64,000 nucleotides of DNA, from the NCBI RefSeq assembly GCF_032362555.1, contig NC_083531.1:5084001-5148000 (forward strand), read 5' to 3'. The DNA is from Amyelois transitella. Taxonomy: Eukaryota; Arthropoda; Insecta; Lepidoptera; Pyralidae. Below the pieces are notes generated by a model, which searched no databases, was not told the DNA's origin, and was given only the letters and a program-made list of their open reading frames with translations. Below, piece after piece: positions 1 to 10,571 of the stretch; positions within the stretch are counted from its first letter, which is position 1; each line of letters starts with the position of its first letter. The position numbers and the translations under genes were made by a program.

Positions 1-64
1 CATTGGCAGAATCACCGAAAGTCCGGTGGAAGCCATAATATAGAAAAGAAAGAAAGAAAGAAAG
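1..64 (+). repeat. retroposon tail with (GAAA)n microsatellite
   Basis: The first 45 bases do not match the other array units, and they end in a GAAA repeat (about 46-64) directly joined to the unit sequence that begins GCGTTTTGTTTACGG. This looks like the 3' end of a retroposon inserted in + orientation. The family is not recognisable from so little sequence. Confidence 0.4.
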
Positions 65-90
65 CGTTTTGTTTACGGCAGTTATTTTAC

Positions 91-103
91 TTGTATTAAC
101 CAT
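91..103 (-). CDS. candidate coding exon 1 of the zinc-finger gene left of the window
   Basis: On the minus strand the sequence reads ATG GTT AAT ACA A followed by the donor GTAAAA, giving a phase-1 exon that encodes M-V-N-T. The same ATG/donor arrangement occurs upstream of each zinc-finger exon in the array. The partner exon is outside the window. Confidence 0.5.
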
Positions 104-570
104 TTATCAATTTCGATACTAAGTTTTCTCTTTTTAAGTACCGACGGCGAAAAAAATGGTAACGACTATCTGTGAATCTTGCGCAGTGGATTGAGACATT
201 ACTATTAATTTACAGGTGTACGTTAGATCTTGAAATAATACAATGGAGATTACGATGTTCAAGATGCACATTCAAAATTCTGTTACTTACTTGAGGGTTT
301 ATAAAAACGTAATTACGTATTTAAGATAATTTGAAGTAAATTATTGCATGTGAACGAACACATAATATTTCGTAAGTCGTAAATTACCAATGAAGTAAGA
401 ATAGAGTCTGCCACAGATATAAGTATAAATTGAAATGTCTTGGACATATAGGACACTCATTGGTTCACCTTTTGGTTTTCCCCTTTATATGCGTCTCGCT
501 GTCGTCATCCCACACGGCCCTGGGGTCCGCTTTCCGTCATTCCGGCGAGCGACATTCGCGCTATGCGCAT

Positions 571-1262
571 TATTTATTTATTTATTTAAACTTTATTGCA
601 AAATACAAATGTATAGCACAATTAGCGGACTTAATGCTAAAAGTATTATCTACCAGTCAACCATTGGGTATGACAGAGAACTTCAAGTGTGGGTTCAACC
701 TAAATGAATATATTTATACTTTCACAAAATATAAAATAAAATAATTATAATAAACATAGATACTACAATAAAGAAACAATATATATAAATTAATAAGTGC
801 AGCGATTACCGAAATGAGTGAAAAGGCAGAAAGGTATCAAATACCCTCGCGACTGAAGAGAAACCCGTGGACCCGTGATATGAAACTAGAACGACTTGAG
901 GATGCCCTGATGGACTCGGGAAGTGAATTCCAAAGCATAACAGCCATATCGGCGAAGGAATTGGAGGCAAAACCTGTACGGTGAAAAGGAGTAGCAAGAG
1001 CTAACTTATTTGAAGAACGTAGAATTCTTTCAAGAGTGGAACTTAATAGTTGGAAGTCTTTTTTATGATAGTCCTGGGGCAAGCTGATTATTGAGAATGT
1101 TAAAGAGCTGACATAAAATGTGAAGACTTCTTCGGTTACGGATTAAGAGCTATTTTAGCCGAGAACGATATTCAGAAATACGATCGTATTTCCGAAGGCA
1201 GAATATAAACCTGATACAATTGTTAAAAAGACGTTCTAATTTGTTGAGATTAATTTATATTA
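571..1262 (-). mobile_element. LINE 3' fragment in spacer (copy 1)
   Basis: The minus-strand translation holds broken pieces of the C-terminal part of a LINE ORF2, including LRKYD-like, SFADMAVMLWNSLPESIR and PQDYHKK-like stretches. They are followed (lower coordinates) by an AT-rich 3' region and a TTTATT-rich tail near 571-590. Stop codons interrupt it, so it is non-functional. The same fragment sits at 5067-5607, 28195-28760 and 63440-64000, so it was present before unit duplication. The clade was not determined; the style suits CR1/Jockey-type LINEs. Confidence 0.6.
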
Positions 1263-2079
1263 TTACTGTTATTGGCTGATAGAGTAGCGAGATTGGCTGT
1301 TGTGACTTGTGGCGTAGAGATGTCGCCACATATTCATAGTTGGTCCACAAACCTACTATCGATAGTTGAGTAAACCCGTGGAAGTGGACTAGGTATCGGT
1401 CGGCAACACTAAACAGGGACATGGAGAAGAGAGAAGTTAAAACCAGATTGGAAAGATCAATATTTATTATCTGCACTTACACTTTATGAAGGTAATGGGG
1501 TCGTGAGAGTCGGCGAGCAGCCCGCTTAGAGATAACACGACCTTACCTTAGGGCTCGTGCAGCGTGCGGCCGACTAGCGACCAGCGACTGATTTACGGTT
1601 CTGAAGGAGGTTCGCGTGATTTCATACATCGTTAACGATAGAAATTATACCTGATACCAACGAAACAATCTCAGCTATAGATGCGATTGAAAGTTAGTTT
1701 GTTTGTTAGTTTGTTTGTCTTCAGTTTTCCCAGTGAACTAACTCAAATTTCAACATTGTAAATTTGAATCGACTTTGAGGGAGTCTTGACTAAATAATTC
1801 ATTATGTCATCCGATATTTTGTAGCTGCAGCCGCCAGTCTTTATCTTATGACATTCAAACAAAAAATCAGTTTATCTATTCGAGAACCACGATAAACAGA
1901 CATACAAACAAACAGACAACATCCAACTTCCCGTGGGTTTTTGTCAATAGATCGTTGCTAAAGTCACCAGCATTTTACTTGAACACCCACCATTAAAAAA
2001 TTAATTACAGTTTCATTTCCGTGTGTGGTAGCTAGCTGCAATATATAGTATAGCTAAGTCTGTGACGGCCTTAAATCGC

Positions 2080-2430
2080 AAGTGCAGCGCAGGTCGTATG
2101 AATGTTCGCTAGTCGTCGGTCGGTGGCACACTGCAGTTCGCCGTTTAATTACACAAGTTCACTCCAGTCTGTCCGAATCGGTCAGACTGAGGTCGGCCGA
2201 AGTCCGCGGCACGCTGCACAAAGCCTTAGGGACGCAGTGCTGGCAAAAAGAAAGACGTCCGCCGTCGCGAGTCTCTTTATATAAGGGTGAGGCGCAGGAC
2301 TGACACAGACACGACGTCACAAGTTCCTTTCTTGTATCGTCAACCCGAGCGCAGGATGCGCCTGTGATTACGGTCTTAAAGTGAGTCAGTGAGGCAATGA
2401 GTCGTAACAGTGCCTAGTCCTGCGCCGTCC
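2080..2430. promoter_or_regulatory. D block 1: predicted bidirectional TATA promoter
   Basis: This is a GC-rich island in AT-rich surroundings, repeated in all units. TTTATATAA at 2276-2284 reads as TATATAAG on + and as TATATAAAG on minus. On + a good donor, AAA|GTGAGT, follows at 2380/2381. On minus, AAG|GTAAGG follows in the C block at 1547. A dyad AGTCTG...CAGACT lies at 2166-2188. Transcription in either direction is inference; no initiator motif is clear. Confidence 0.45.
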
Positions 2431-2604
2431 TTCACATTAGCCCTTATTTGAAGATTTCAGTTTGCGGCGTCATCTCCCATTCACTTATAAAGTGTAATAC
2501 ATAAATAATAAATAAATAGAGCCACAGTTTATCAATTGCCTGTATGTGCTAAGATGGACTGTGAAATTACTCTTCTGACTTAAATATTATGACACGCATC
2601 ACAT

Positions 2605-3065
2605 TCATAGGTTTTCTACACCAGTATGAGTTAAATGATGTGATAATAAAGTGCTCTTCATATTAAATCGACGTTGACACACGTCACATTCATAAGGTTG
2701 TTCACCAGTATGAGTTCTACGGTGATTTAATAAATTACACTTCACATTAAATCGACGTTGACACACGTCACATTCATAAGGTTTTTCACCAGTATGGGTT
2801 CTACGGTGTTTTAATAAATTACCCTTTTCATTAAATCGACGTTGACACACGTCACATTCATAAGGTTTTTCGCCAGTGTGAGTTCTGTAATGCATGTCAA
2901 AATTTGATTTAAATTTAAAACGTCTACCACAAATATCACATTGGAGTGGACCCTGACCACTCCGTGACGTTGACTCTCGTCGAGACTCGCGCTGGGTCCT
3001 GTTGGTTGTACTTCCTGCACCTGGTTGCCGTTTGTCAGCTCCCGATGTGTCAGCTGACGCAGTAT
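2605..3065 (-). CDS. C2H2 zinc-finger protein, exon 2 (unit 1, 4 fingers)
   Basis: Encodes a presumed nuclear DNA-binding protein of about 157 aa when joined to exon 1 at 4530-4542. After an acidic/Ser-Thr/Arg-rich N-terminus (TASADTSGADKRQPGAG) come four Krueppel-type fingers (C-X2-C-X12-H-X3-H) with TGEKPYECDVCQRRF-type linkers. The helices read KFKSNFDMH, NEKGNLLKH, NVKCNLLNH and NMKSTLLSH. I start the exon at the acceptor ACAG|AT (3066/3065) rather than at the in-frame ATG at 3072-3070, because other units lack that ATG but keep the acceptor. The reading frame shifts after the last finger and stops early (VENL). A remnant of a further half-finger (YECDACH) follows out of frame. No effector domain is visible. 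Target and function are unknown. Confidence 0.75.
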
Positions 3066-4529
3066 CTGTCATTAATCAGCCAACTTGAGAAGAAAGCATA
3101 AGATAAAAAAATACAAATATTAAAACATACTTCACATTCAAACAACAAAATGCTAAAATTCTTTGAAATTGTTTGTTTAATTTACACGGTTTTCTTCCCC
3201 TGGCTTTAGTTGAGGTTGTATCCTCATCACTCTGGAGAGGAGCCCGGGGTATGCCTTTGACCAAGGACCCTAGATTAGGTGAGTCAGGTTTTACACGAAG
3301 CGACTCCCATCTGACCTCCGCAATCTGAATGTGTAGGTTTCCTCACGATGTTTTCCCTTACCGTAAACGCAACGGTTAGTATTCAAACTAATGTACATAA
3401 CTTTGAAAATAGTCATTGGTACACGGCCGAGGTAAAGGTGCCGTCATAATTTTTTATATTCACGTCATGGATGTTCAGAAATGACACGTGTGGTGGCTGC
3501 GGGATGGACAATGTGGGTATGTGGACATATGCCCAACAATATGCCAGGAACAATGCAGCTCACAAATCAAATGTTATGTAGCTATTGCGCTTTATTTAAA
3601 CTTACCAAATTGTTCATCCTTTCTTACGATATAAGACCGCGAATACGCAAACATAGCTAGAACCCCAAAGCCGGGCAGAGATCCGCCCTGACCAACAGCG
3701 CCGTCCATCATAAATAGTTATCTGCAAACATATAAATATGTATGTAGTGTCAAACAACTCAGACAGGTTGTAAGTACTTATGTAGGTTGATATACACACG
3801 TACCTCCAAAACCCCTTACTCGTGAAAATTATTTGGGAGGTCACCACTTAAACACGTAACAAATGGGTTCAGTTCCTAAAACCTGATAAACGCGGTCGAG
3901 TGGGAAGGCCTAGATGAACGTACCTTGACCAAAACATGGACGTCCTGGTCCAGGCGAAAAGTCTATACCTACGAGCTTTAATTAAGAGTTATGAATGTGG
4001 GTGAAGCGAAAGAAGTGTACAGGGATCGTGGTAAGAGGAAGAAAGATGTAGTTTCTGCCTTCATCTCTGGGAAGGGGACGTGATTTTATGTACATATTCA
4101 CGTACCTACAATGCTTTATCCACTAAGCAACTTGGCACTGTTGCAGTACGCCACTCAAACCACACAGAACAACGATTAAATAATATTAGCCACTATCTTC
4201 ATCGTTCACAGGACTTTGGTTAAAATAGAATCAAATCATGACAAAAAGCTGAGAAAACACTTATATACGCACTATCTACTTCAGTAGGATTTATTTTTAG
4301 TAAATAAACATATTCTATTCTTAAGTATTAGAGTATCGGGTATCGACTTAAATTATAATAAATTTGAAGGTAGTTTTAAAAAGATATCTGTCACTGTCAC
4401 ACTTGCTGTCTGACATTGACAGACACTAAGCGACTTTGTAGATCTGTCAGACTCATTGTCATTGCCATTCTCTTGTGTCAATATCAGCTGATTGCTGATT
4501 TAGCGTTTTGTTTACGGGAGATATTTTAC

Positions 4530-4542
4530 CTGTATTAACCAT
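4530..4542 (-). CDS. candidate coding exon 1 of the unit 1 zinc-finger gene
   Basis: Minus strand ATG GTT AAT ACA G|GTAAAA, phase 1. Joined to the acceptor at 3065 it gives M-V-N-T-D-T-A-S in frame with the fingers, across an intron of 1464 bp. Evidence is the conserved start, donor and phase in other units; there are no transcript data. Confidence 0.55.
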
Positions 4543-5066
4543 TATCAAATTCTAATATAAGTTTTCTTTATATAAGTACACACGGCGAAAAAATAGTTAA
4601 TTATGAATTTCAATAACGCCGTATCACTCGTCTGTTAGAACTTGTTCAACTATCTGTGAATCAAGCGCAGTGGATTGAGACATTACTATTAAATAGCAAT
4701 TACTTTACAGGTGTATGTTAGATCTTGAAATAATACAATGGAGATTACAATGTTCAAGATGCACATTCAAAATTCTGTTACTTACTTGAGGGTTTATAAA
4801 AACGTAATTACGTATTTAAGATAATTTGAAGTAAATTATTGCATGTGAACGAACACATAATATTTCGTAAGTCGTAAATTACCAATGAAGTAAGAATAGA
4901 GTCTGCCACAGATATTAATATAAATTGAAATGTCTTGGACAGATAGGACACTCATTGGTTCACCTTTTAGTTTTCCCCTTTATATGCGTCTCGCTGTCGT
5001 CATCCCACACGGCCCTGGGGTCCGCTTTCCGTCATTCCGGCGAGCGACACTCGCGCTATGCGCATT

Positions 5067-5607
5067 ATTTATTTATTTAAACTTTATTGCAAAATACAAA
5101 TGTATAGCACAATTAGCGGACTTAATGCTAAAAGTATTATCTACCAGTCAACCATTGGGTATGACAGAGAACTTTAAGTGTGGGTTCAAACTAAATAAAT
5201 ATATTTATACCTACACAAAATATAAAATAAAATAATTATAATAGACATATAAACTACAATTAAGTGAATTCCAAAGCATAACAGCCATATCGGCGAAGGA
5301 ATTGGAGGCAAAACCTGTACGGTGAAAAGGAGTAGCAAGAGCTAACTTATTTGAAGAACGTAGAATTCTTTCAAGAGTGGAACTTAATAGTTGGAAGTCT
5401 TTTTATGATAGTCTGGGGCAAGCTGATTAATGAGTAAGTTACAGAGCTGACATAAAATGTGAAGACTTCTTCGGTTACGGATTGAGAGCCATTTTAGCCG
5501 AGAACGATATTCAGAAATATGATCGTATTTCCGAAGGCAGAATATAAACCTGCTACAATTGTTAAGAAGGCGTTCTAATTTGTTGAGATTAATTATTGTT
5601 ATTATTA
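5067..5607 (-). mobile_element. LINE 3' fragment in spacer (copy 2)
   Basis: Same fragment and same position in the unit as 571-1262, with an internal deletion of about 130 bp. The minus strand preserves RKYDHISEYRSRLKWL and SLHILCQLCNLLINQL, typical of the region after the reverse transcriptase in a LINE ORF2. Non-functional. Confidence 0.6.
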
Positions 5608-6255
5608 CTGTTATCGGCTGATAGAGAGATTGGCTCTTGTGACTTGTGGCGTAGAGATGTCGCCACATATTCATAGGTGGTCCACAAACCTACTATCGAT
5701 AGTTGAGTAAACCCGTGGAAGTGGACTAGGTATCGGTCGGCAACACTAAACAGGGACATGGAGAAGAGAGAAGTTAAAACCAGATTGGAAAGATCAATAT
5801 TTATTATCTGCACTTACACTTTATGAAGGTAATGGGGTCGTGAGAGTCGGCGAGCAGCCCGCTTAGAGATAACACGACCTTACCTTAAGGCTCGTGCAGC
5901 GTGCGGCCGACTAGCGACCAGCGACTGATTTACGGTTCTGAAGGAGGTTCGCGTGATTTCGTACATCGTTAACGATAGAAATTATGTCAGATACCAATGA
6001 AACAATCTCAGTTCTAGTTGCAGTAGGTAGTTAGTTTTTTTGTCTTTACAGTTTAACCAGTGAAAAATCAAATTGCAACATTGTAAATTGTTTTTTGTAA
6101 TCCGATATTTTGTCAAAAGATCGTTGCCTAAGTCACCCGCATTTTCGCTTTTAAACACACACCATTAAAATACATACATATTATAGTTTCATTTCCGTGT
6201 GTGGTAGCTAGCTGCAATATATAGTATAGCTAAGTCTGTGACGGTCTTAAATCGC

Positions 6256-6603
6256 AAGTGCAGCGCAGGTCGTATGAATGTTCGCTAGTCGTCGGTCGGT
6301 GGCACACTGCAGTTCGCCGTTTAATTACACAAGTTCAATCCAGTCTGTCCGAATCGGTCAGACTGAGGTCGGCCGAAGTCCGCGGCACGCTGCACAAATC
6401 CTTAGGGACGCAGTGCTGGCAAAAAGAAGGACGTCCGCCGTCGCGAGTCTCTTTATATAAGGGTGAGGCGCAGGACTGACACAGACACGTCACAAGTTCC
6501 TTTCTTGTATCGTCAACCCGAGCGCAGGATGCGCCTGTGATTACGGTCTAAAAGTGAGTCAGTGAGGCAATGAGTCGTAACAGTGCCTAGTCCTGCGCCG
6601 TCC
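6256..6603. promoter_or_regulatory. D block 2: predicted bidirectional TATA promoter
   Basis: Near-identical to D block 1. TATA core at 6452-6460. In minus orientation it would feed the unit 1 zinc-finger gene through the C-block donor near 5887; in + orientation it points at the 3' end of the unit 2 zinc-finger exon. Confidence 0.45.
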
Positions 6604-6861
6604 TTCATATTAGCCCTTATTTGAAGATTTCAGTTTGCGGCGTCATCTCCCATTCACTTATAAAGTGTAATACATAAATAATAAATAAATAGAGCCACAG
6701 TATATCAATTGCCTGTATGTTCTAAGATGGACTGTGAAATTACTCTTCTGACTTAAATTTTATGACACGCATCACATTCGTAGGTTTTCTATACCAGTAT
6801 GAGTTAAATGATGTGATAATAAAGTGCTCTCCATATTAAATCGACGTTGGCACACGTCACA

Positions 6862-7826
6862 TTAATAAGGTTGTTCACCAGTGTGAGTTCTTCTGTGTTT
6901 TGTTAAATTACTCTTCTTATTAAATCGGTGTTGACACACGTCACATTCATAAGGTTTTTTACCAGTATGAGTTCTAAAGTGTCTTTTTAAACTACTCCTC
7001 TCATTAAATCTGTGGTGACACACCTCACATTCATAAGGTTTTTTACCAGTATGAGTTCTAAGGTGTCTTTTTAAACTACTTCTCTCATTAAATCTGCGTT
7101 GACACACCTCACATTCATAAGGTTTTTTACCAGTATGAGTTCTAAGGTGTCTTTTTAAACTACTCCTCGTATTAAATCTGCGTTGACACACGTCACATTC
7201 ATAAGGTTTTTCGCCAGTGTGAGTTCTCCTGTGTTTTGTTAAATCACTCTTCTGAACAAATCGATGTTGACACACGTCACATTCATAAGGTTTTTCACCA
7301 ATATGAGTTCTAACGTGTCTTTTTAAACTACTCCTCGTATTAAATCTGCGTTGACACACGTCACATTCATAAGGTTTTTCGCCAGTGTGAGTTCTACTGT
7401 GTTTTGTTAAATCACCCTTCTGAACAAATCCGCGTTGACACACGTCACATTCATAAGGTTTTTCGCCAGTATGAGTTCTACGATGTTGTAATAAGTTTCC
7501 CTTTAAATTAAATCGGCGTTGACACACTTCACATTCATAAGGTTTTTCGCCAGTGTGAGTTCTCCTGTGGTTTGTTAAATCACCCTTCTGAACAAATCCG
7601 CGTTGACACACGTCACATTCATAAGGTTTTTCGCCAGTGTGAGTTCTATAATGTCTGTCAAATTTGGATTTAAATTTAAAACGTCTATCACAAACATCAC
7701 ATTGGAGTGGACCCTGACCACTCCGTGACGTTGACTCTCGTCGAGACTCGCGCTGTGTCCTGTTGGTTGTACTTCCTGCACCTGGTTGCCGTTTGTCAGC
7801 TCCCGATGTGTCAGCTGACGCAGTAT
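6862..7826 (-). CDS. C2H2 zinc-finger protein, exon 2 (unit 2, 10 fingers)
   Basis: The longest member of the array: about 325 aa with exon 1 at 9291-9303. The constant first finger (KFKSKFDRH helix) is followed by nine fingers drawn from a few types: VQKGDLTNH, NLKGNLLQH, VQKGDLTKH, NTRSSLKRH (twice), VQKSDLTKH, NERSSLKRH (twice) and NKKSNLTKH. Linkers are TGEKPYECDVCQ-like, some changed to TGKKP. The acceptor ...TTACAG|AT is kept, but the base that makes an ATG in unit 1 is ATT here, so the frame has no ATG of its own. This supports the spliced start. A GAA-to-TAA change at 6862-6864 stops translation just inside an eleventh finger whose remains continue to about 6770. Presumed DNA-binding; target unknown. 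Confidence 0.75.
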
Positions 7827-9290
7827 CTGTAATTAATAAATAATATAATAATAATAAATAAATACAAATATTAAAACATGCTTCAAATTCAATGTGCTAA
7901 AATTCTTTGAAAACTGTTTAATTTTGACGGCTTTCCTCCCCTGGCTTTAGACGAGGTTGCATCCTCATCACTCTGGAGAGGAGACCGGGGTATGCCTTTC
8001 ACCATGAACCCTAGATTGGGTGAGACAGGTTTTTACACGAAGCGACTCCCATCTGACCTCCGCAGGTAAACTCTCCTCTCCTTTGCAGGTAAATCTAACA
8101 TCTAGTCGCCTAAATGTGTAGGTTTCCTCACGATGTTTTCCCTGACCGTAAACGCATCGGCTAGCATTTAAACTAATGTACATAACTTTGAAAATAGTCA
8201 TTGGTACACGGCCGAGGTAAAGGTGCCGTCATTCAATATTCACGTCATGGATGTTCAGAAATGACACGTGTGGTGGCTGCGGGATGGACAATGTGGGTAT
8301 GTGGACATATGCCCAACAATATGCCAGGAACAATGCAGCTCACAAATCAAATTTTATGTGGCTATTGCGCTTTATTGAAACTTACCAAATTGATCATCCT
8401 TTCTTACGATATAAGACCGCGAATACGCATAGATAGATAGAACGTCAAAGCTGGGCAGAGATCCGCCCTGACCAACAGCACCGTCCATCACAAATAGTTG
8501 TCTGCAAGAATATAAATTATAATATATCTATGTAGTGTCAAACAAATCAGGCAGGTTGTAAGTACTTATGTGGGTTAATATACACATCTACCTCCAAAAC
8601 ACTTACAATACAATACAAATACGCAGTCGAGTGGGAAGGCCTAAATGAACGTTCCTTGACCAAAAGAGGAAATCCTGGTCCAGGCGAAAAGTCTATACCT
8701 ACGAGCTTTCATTAAGAGTTATGAATGTGGGTGAAGCGAAAGAAGTGTACAGGGATCGTGGTAAGAGGAAGAAAGATGTAGTTTCTACCTTCCTCTCTGG
8801 GAAAGAGACGTGATTTTATGTATTTAGGTACGTACCTACAATGCTTTATCCACTAAGCAACTTGGTACTGTTGCAGTACGCCACTCAAACCACACAGAAT
8901 AGCGATTATTTATTATTAGCCACTATCTTCATCGTTTACCAGACTGGCTAAGATTTGGTTGGTTAAAATAGAATCAAATCATGACAAATAGCTGAGAAAA
9001 CACTTATACACGCACTATCTACTTCAGTAGGTTTTAGTTTTAGTAAATAAACATATTCTATTCTACAGTATTAGAATATCGGGTATCGACTTAAATTATA
9101 ATAATTTTGAAGGTAGTTTTAAAAAGATATCTGTCACTGTCACACTTGCTGTCTGACATTGACAGACACTAAGGGCACGGCAGCGTGTCCCCGACTTTGT
9201 AGATCTGTCAGACTCATTGTCATTGCCATTCTCCTGTGTCAATATCAGCTGCATGCTGATTTAGCGTTTTGTTTACGGCAGATATTTTAC

Positions 9291-9303
9291 TTGCATAAAC
9301 CAT
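9291..9303 (-). CDS. candidate coding exon 1 of the unit 2 zinc-finger gene
   Basis: Minus strand ATG GTT TAT GCA A|GTAAAA, phase 1, in frame with the exon ending at 7826 across a 1464-bp intron. The exon differs in two codons from unit 1 but keeps start, length and donor. Confidence 0.5.
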
Positions 9304-10571
9304 TTATCAATTTCGATACTAAGTTTTCTTTATTTAATTACCCACGGCGAAAAAATGGTAATTATGGATTTCAACAACGCCGTATCACTCGTCTATAAGA
9401 ACTTGTTCAACTATCTGTGAATCTAGCACAGTGGATTGAGACATTACTATTAAATAGCAATTACTTTACAGGTGTACGTTAGATCTTGAAATAATACAAT
9501 GGAGATCATAATCTTAAAGATGCACAATTAAATGTCTGTTACTTTCTTGAGAGTTTATAAAAACGTATTTACGTATTTAAGATAATTTGAAGTAAATTAT
9601 TGCGTGTGGACGAACACATAATATTGCGTAAGTCGTAAATTACCATATAAGTAAGAATCAAGTCTGCCACAGATATTAGTATAAATTAAAATGTCTTGGA
9701 CAGATAAGACACTCATTGGTTCACCGTTTAGTTCCTCCCTTGATATGCACATAGCGTATTTATCTACAACAGCTTCCTCTCTCCTTCTCGCCCCCGCGTG
9801 TTAGCCTGCACTAGGTCTCGCTGTCGTCATCCGACACGGCCCTAGGGTCCGCTGTCCGTCATTCCGATGAGCGACACTCCCGCTATGCGCATTAGATAAA
9901 TTAAGCTCAGATAAATTATTACATAGATATAGTGCTGATTAATTCCACTAAATTAGTCTCTTTCTTTTTACCTTATAAGGAAAGGTGATAAGTATCATTT
10001 CGTCAGTTACTAGTGGCCACTTGTCACAAATAATACAGTATCAACGGTCTTTCCTAAGATGTATCTGTACACTGGCGTTTCATTCCATGACCTATAAATA
10101 AAACGTTTGTTTATCCTTCTTAATAGGTAATTAGTTTCCGGCTGGCTCTTGCTACAGTCGCAGGGATCTTCGGGATTTATTTTCGTATAATAAGTACCTA
10201 AGTGAACAATAGTCATTTAAGAAGGTGTAAAAACATTCTGCTATTATCTTTGCAACTTGGTTGGGGTCCGCCTTTGACCGAGATCCTGGAGTGGGCAGTC
10301 AGGTAATTCAAGATACGATTCTTGTCTGAATTCGTTAAATTTATTATAGCGGAAGCGATGAGTCTGTTTCAACCGCCACCAAAGGGAAGACCTTCCGCCA
10401 GGATAGGTGTTATGCCTGAAGGAATGCGGATCCGACGATCGTCGTGGGTCATCCTGCATTTCCGCCGTAGGCGGAAATGTGGGGTAGCTGTTCAGGGATT
10501 GTGGCCCTCTTCAGCGGATGTCTACGCTGCCTGCAACGGCAGGCAGGTCACGAGCGTGGCCGTGGCGGCCA

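Larger units (their letters stand above)
1..2079. repeat. array unit U0 (right part only)
   Basis: Partial first unit of the tandem array; its zinc-finger exon lies outside the window to the left. It holds coding exon 1 (91-103), the leader block common to all units (about 104-565), a LINE-remnant spacer (571-1262), the conserved C block (1381-1648) and an AT-rich 430-bp linker (1649-2079) in which I see no gene. The C block carries a minus-strand splice donor, AAG|GTAAGG, with the exon side ending at 1547. It could be the 3' end of an untranslated leader exon started at the D-block promoter at 2.28 kb (inference). Confidence 0.75.
2080..6255. repeat. array unit U1
   Basis: Complete unit without a large private insertion, so a good reference copy. 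D block 2080-2430; short AT-rich stretch 2431-2604; zinc-finger exon 2605-3065; intron 3066-4529; exon 1 4530-4542; leader block to about 5060; LINE-remnant spacer 5067-5607; C block 5719-5985; AT-rich linker 5986-6255. The intron stretch about 3270-3420 resembles a repeat that is widespread in lepidopteran genomes. No other gene is visible in the intron or linker. Confidence 0.8.

Noticed and set aside
1255-1476. Minus-strand ORF (MQIINIDLSNLVLTSLF...) in the C block, present in most units
   Set aside because: It lies after the predicted donor AAG|GTAAGG, its 3' end changes from unit to unit with the spacer, and it has no recognisable domain.
2082-2303. 73-codon + strand ORF in the D block, repeated in several units
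   Set aside because: It overlaps the GC-rich promoter-like block and spans the TATA box. It begins at GTG and shows no domain. Its conservation is explained by DNA-level similarity of young duplicates.
3070-3072. ATG at the edge of the zinc-finger exon as the true start
   Set aside because: Only four of nine units have it, while the acceptor and reading phase are kept in all. An upstream phase-1 exon explains all units better.
3076-3264. Minus-strand segment VKGIPRAPLQSDED...KARGRKP as an AT-hook exon
   Set aside because: The RGRKP motif is tempting, and GTAAAT would give a phase-1 donor in some units, but the donor is lost in units 2, 3, 4, 7 and 9. The neighbouring sequence also resembles a widespread lepidopteran repeat. 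Best kept as intron.
6862-7611. Regularly spaced repeats resembling a CRISPR array
   Set aside because: The period is 84 bp, in frame, and encodes C2H2 fingers; both repeat and spacer portions are coding.
8251-8436. + strand ORF with DTCGGCGMDNVGMWTYAQQYA
   Set aside because: It sits inside the predicted intron on the opposite strand, has no known domain, and its ends vary between units.
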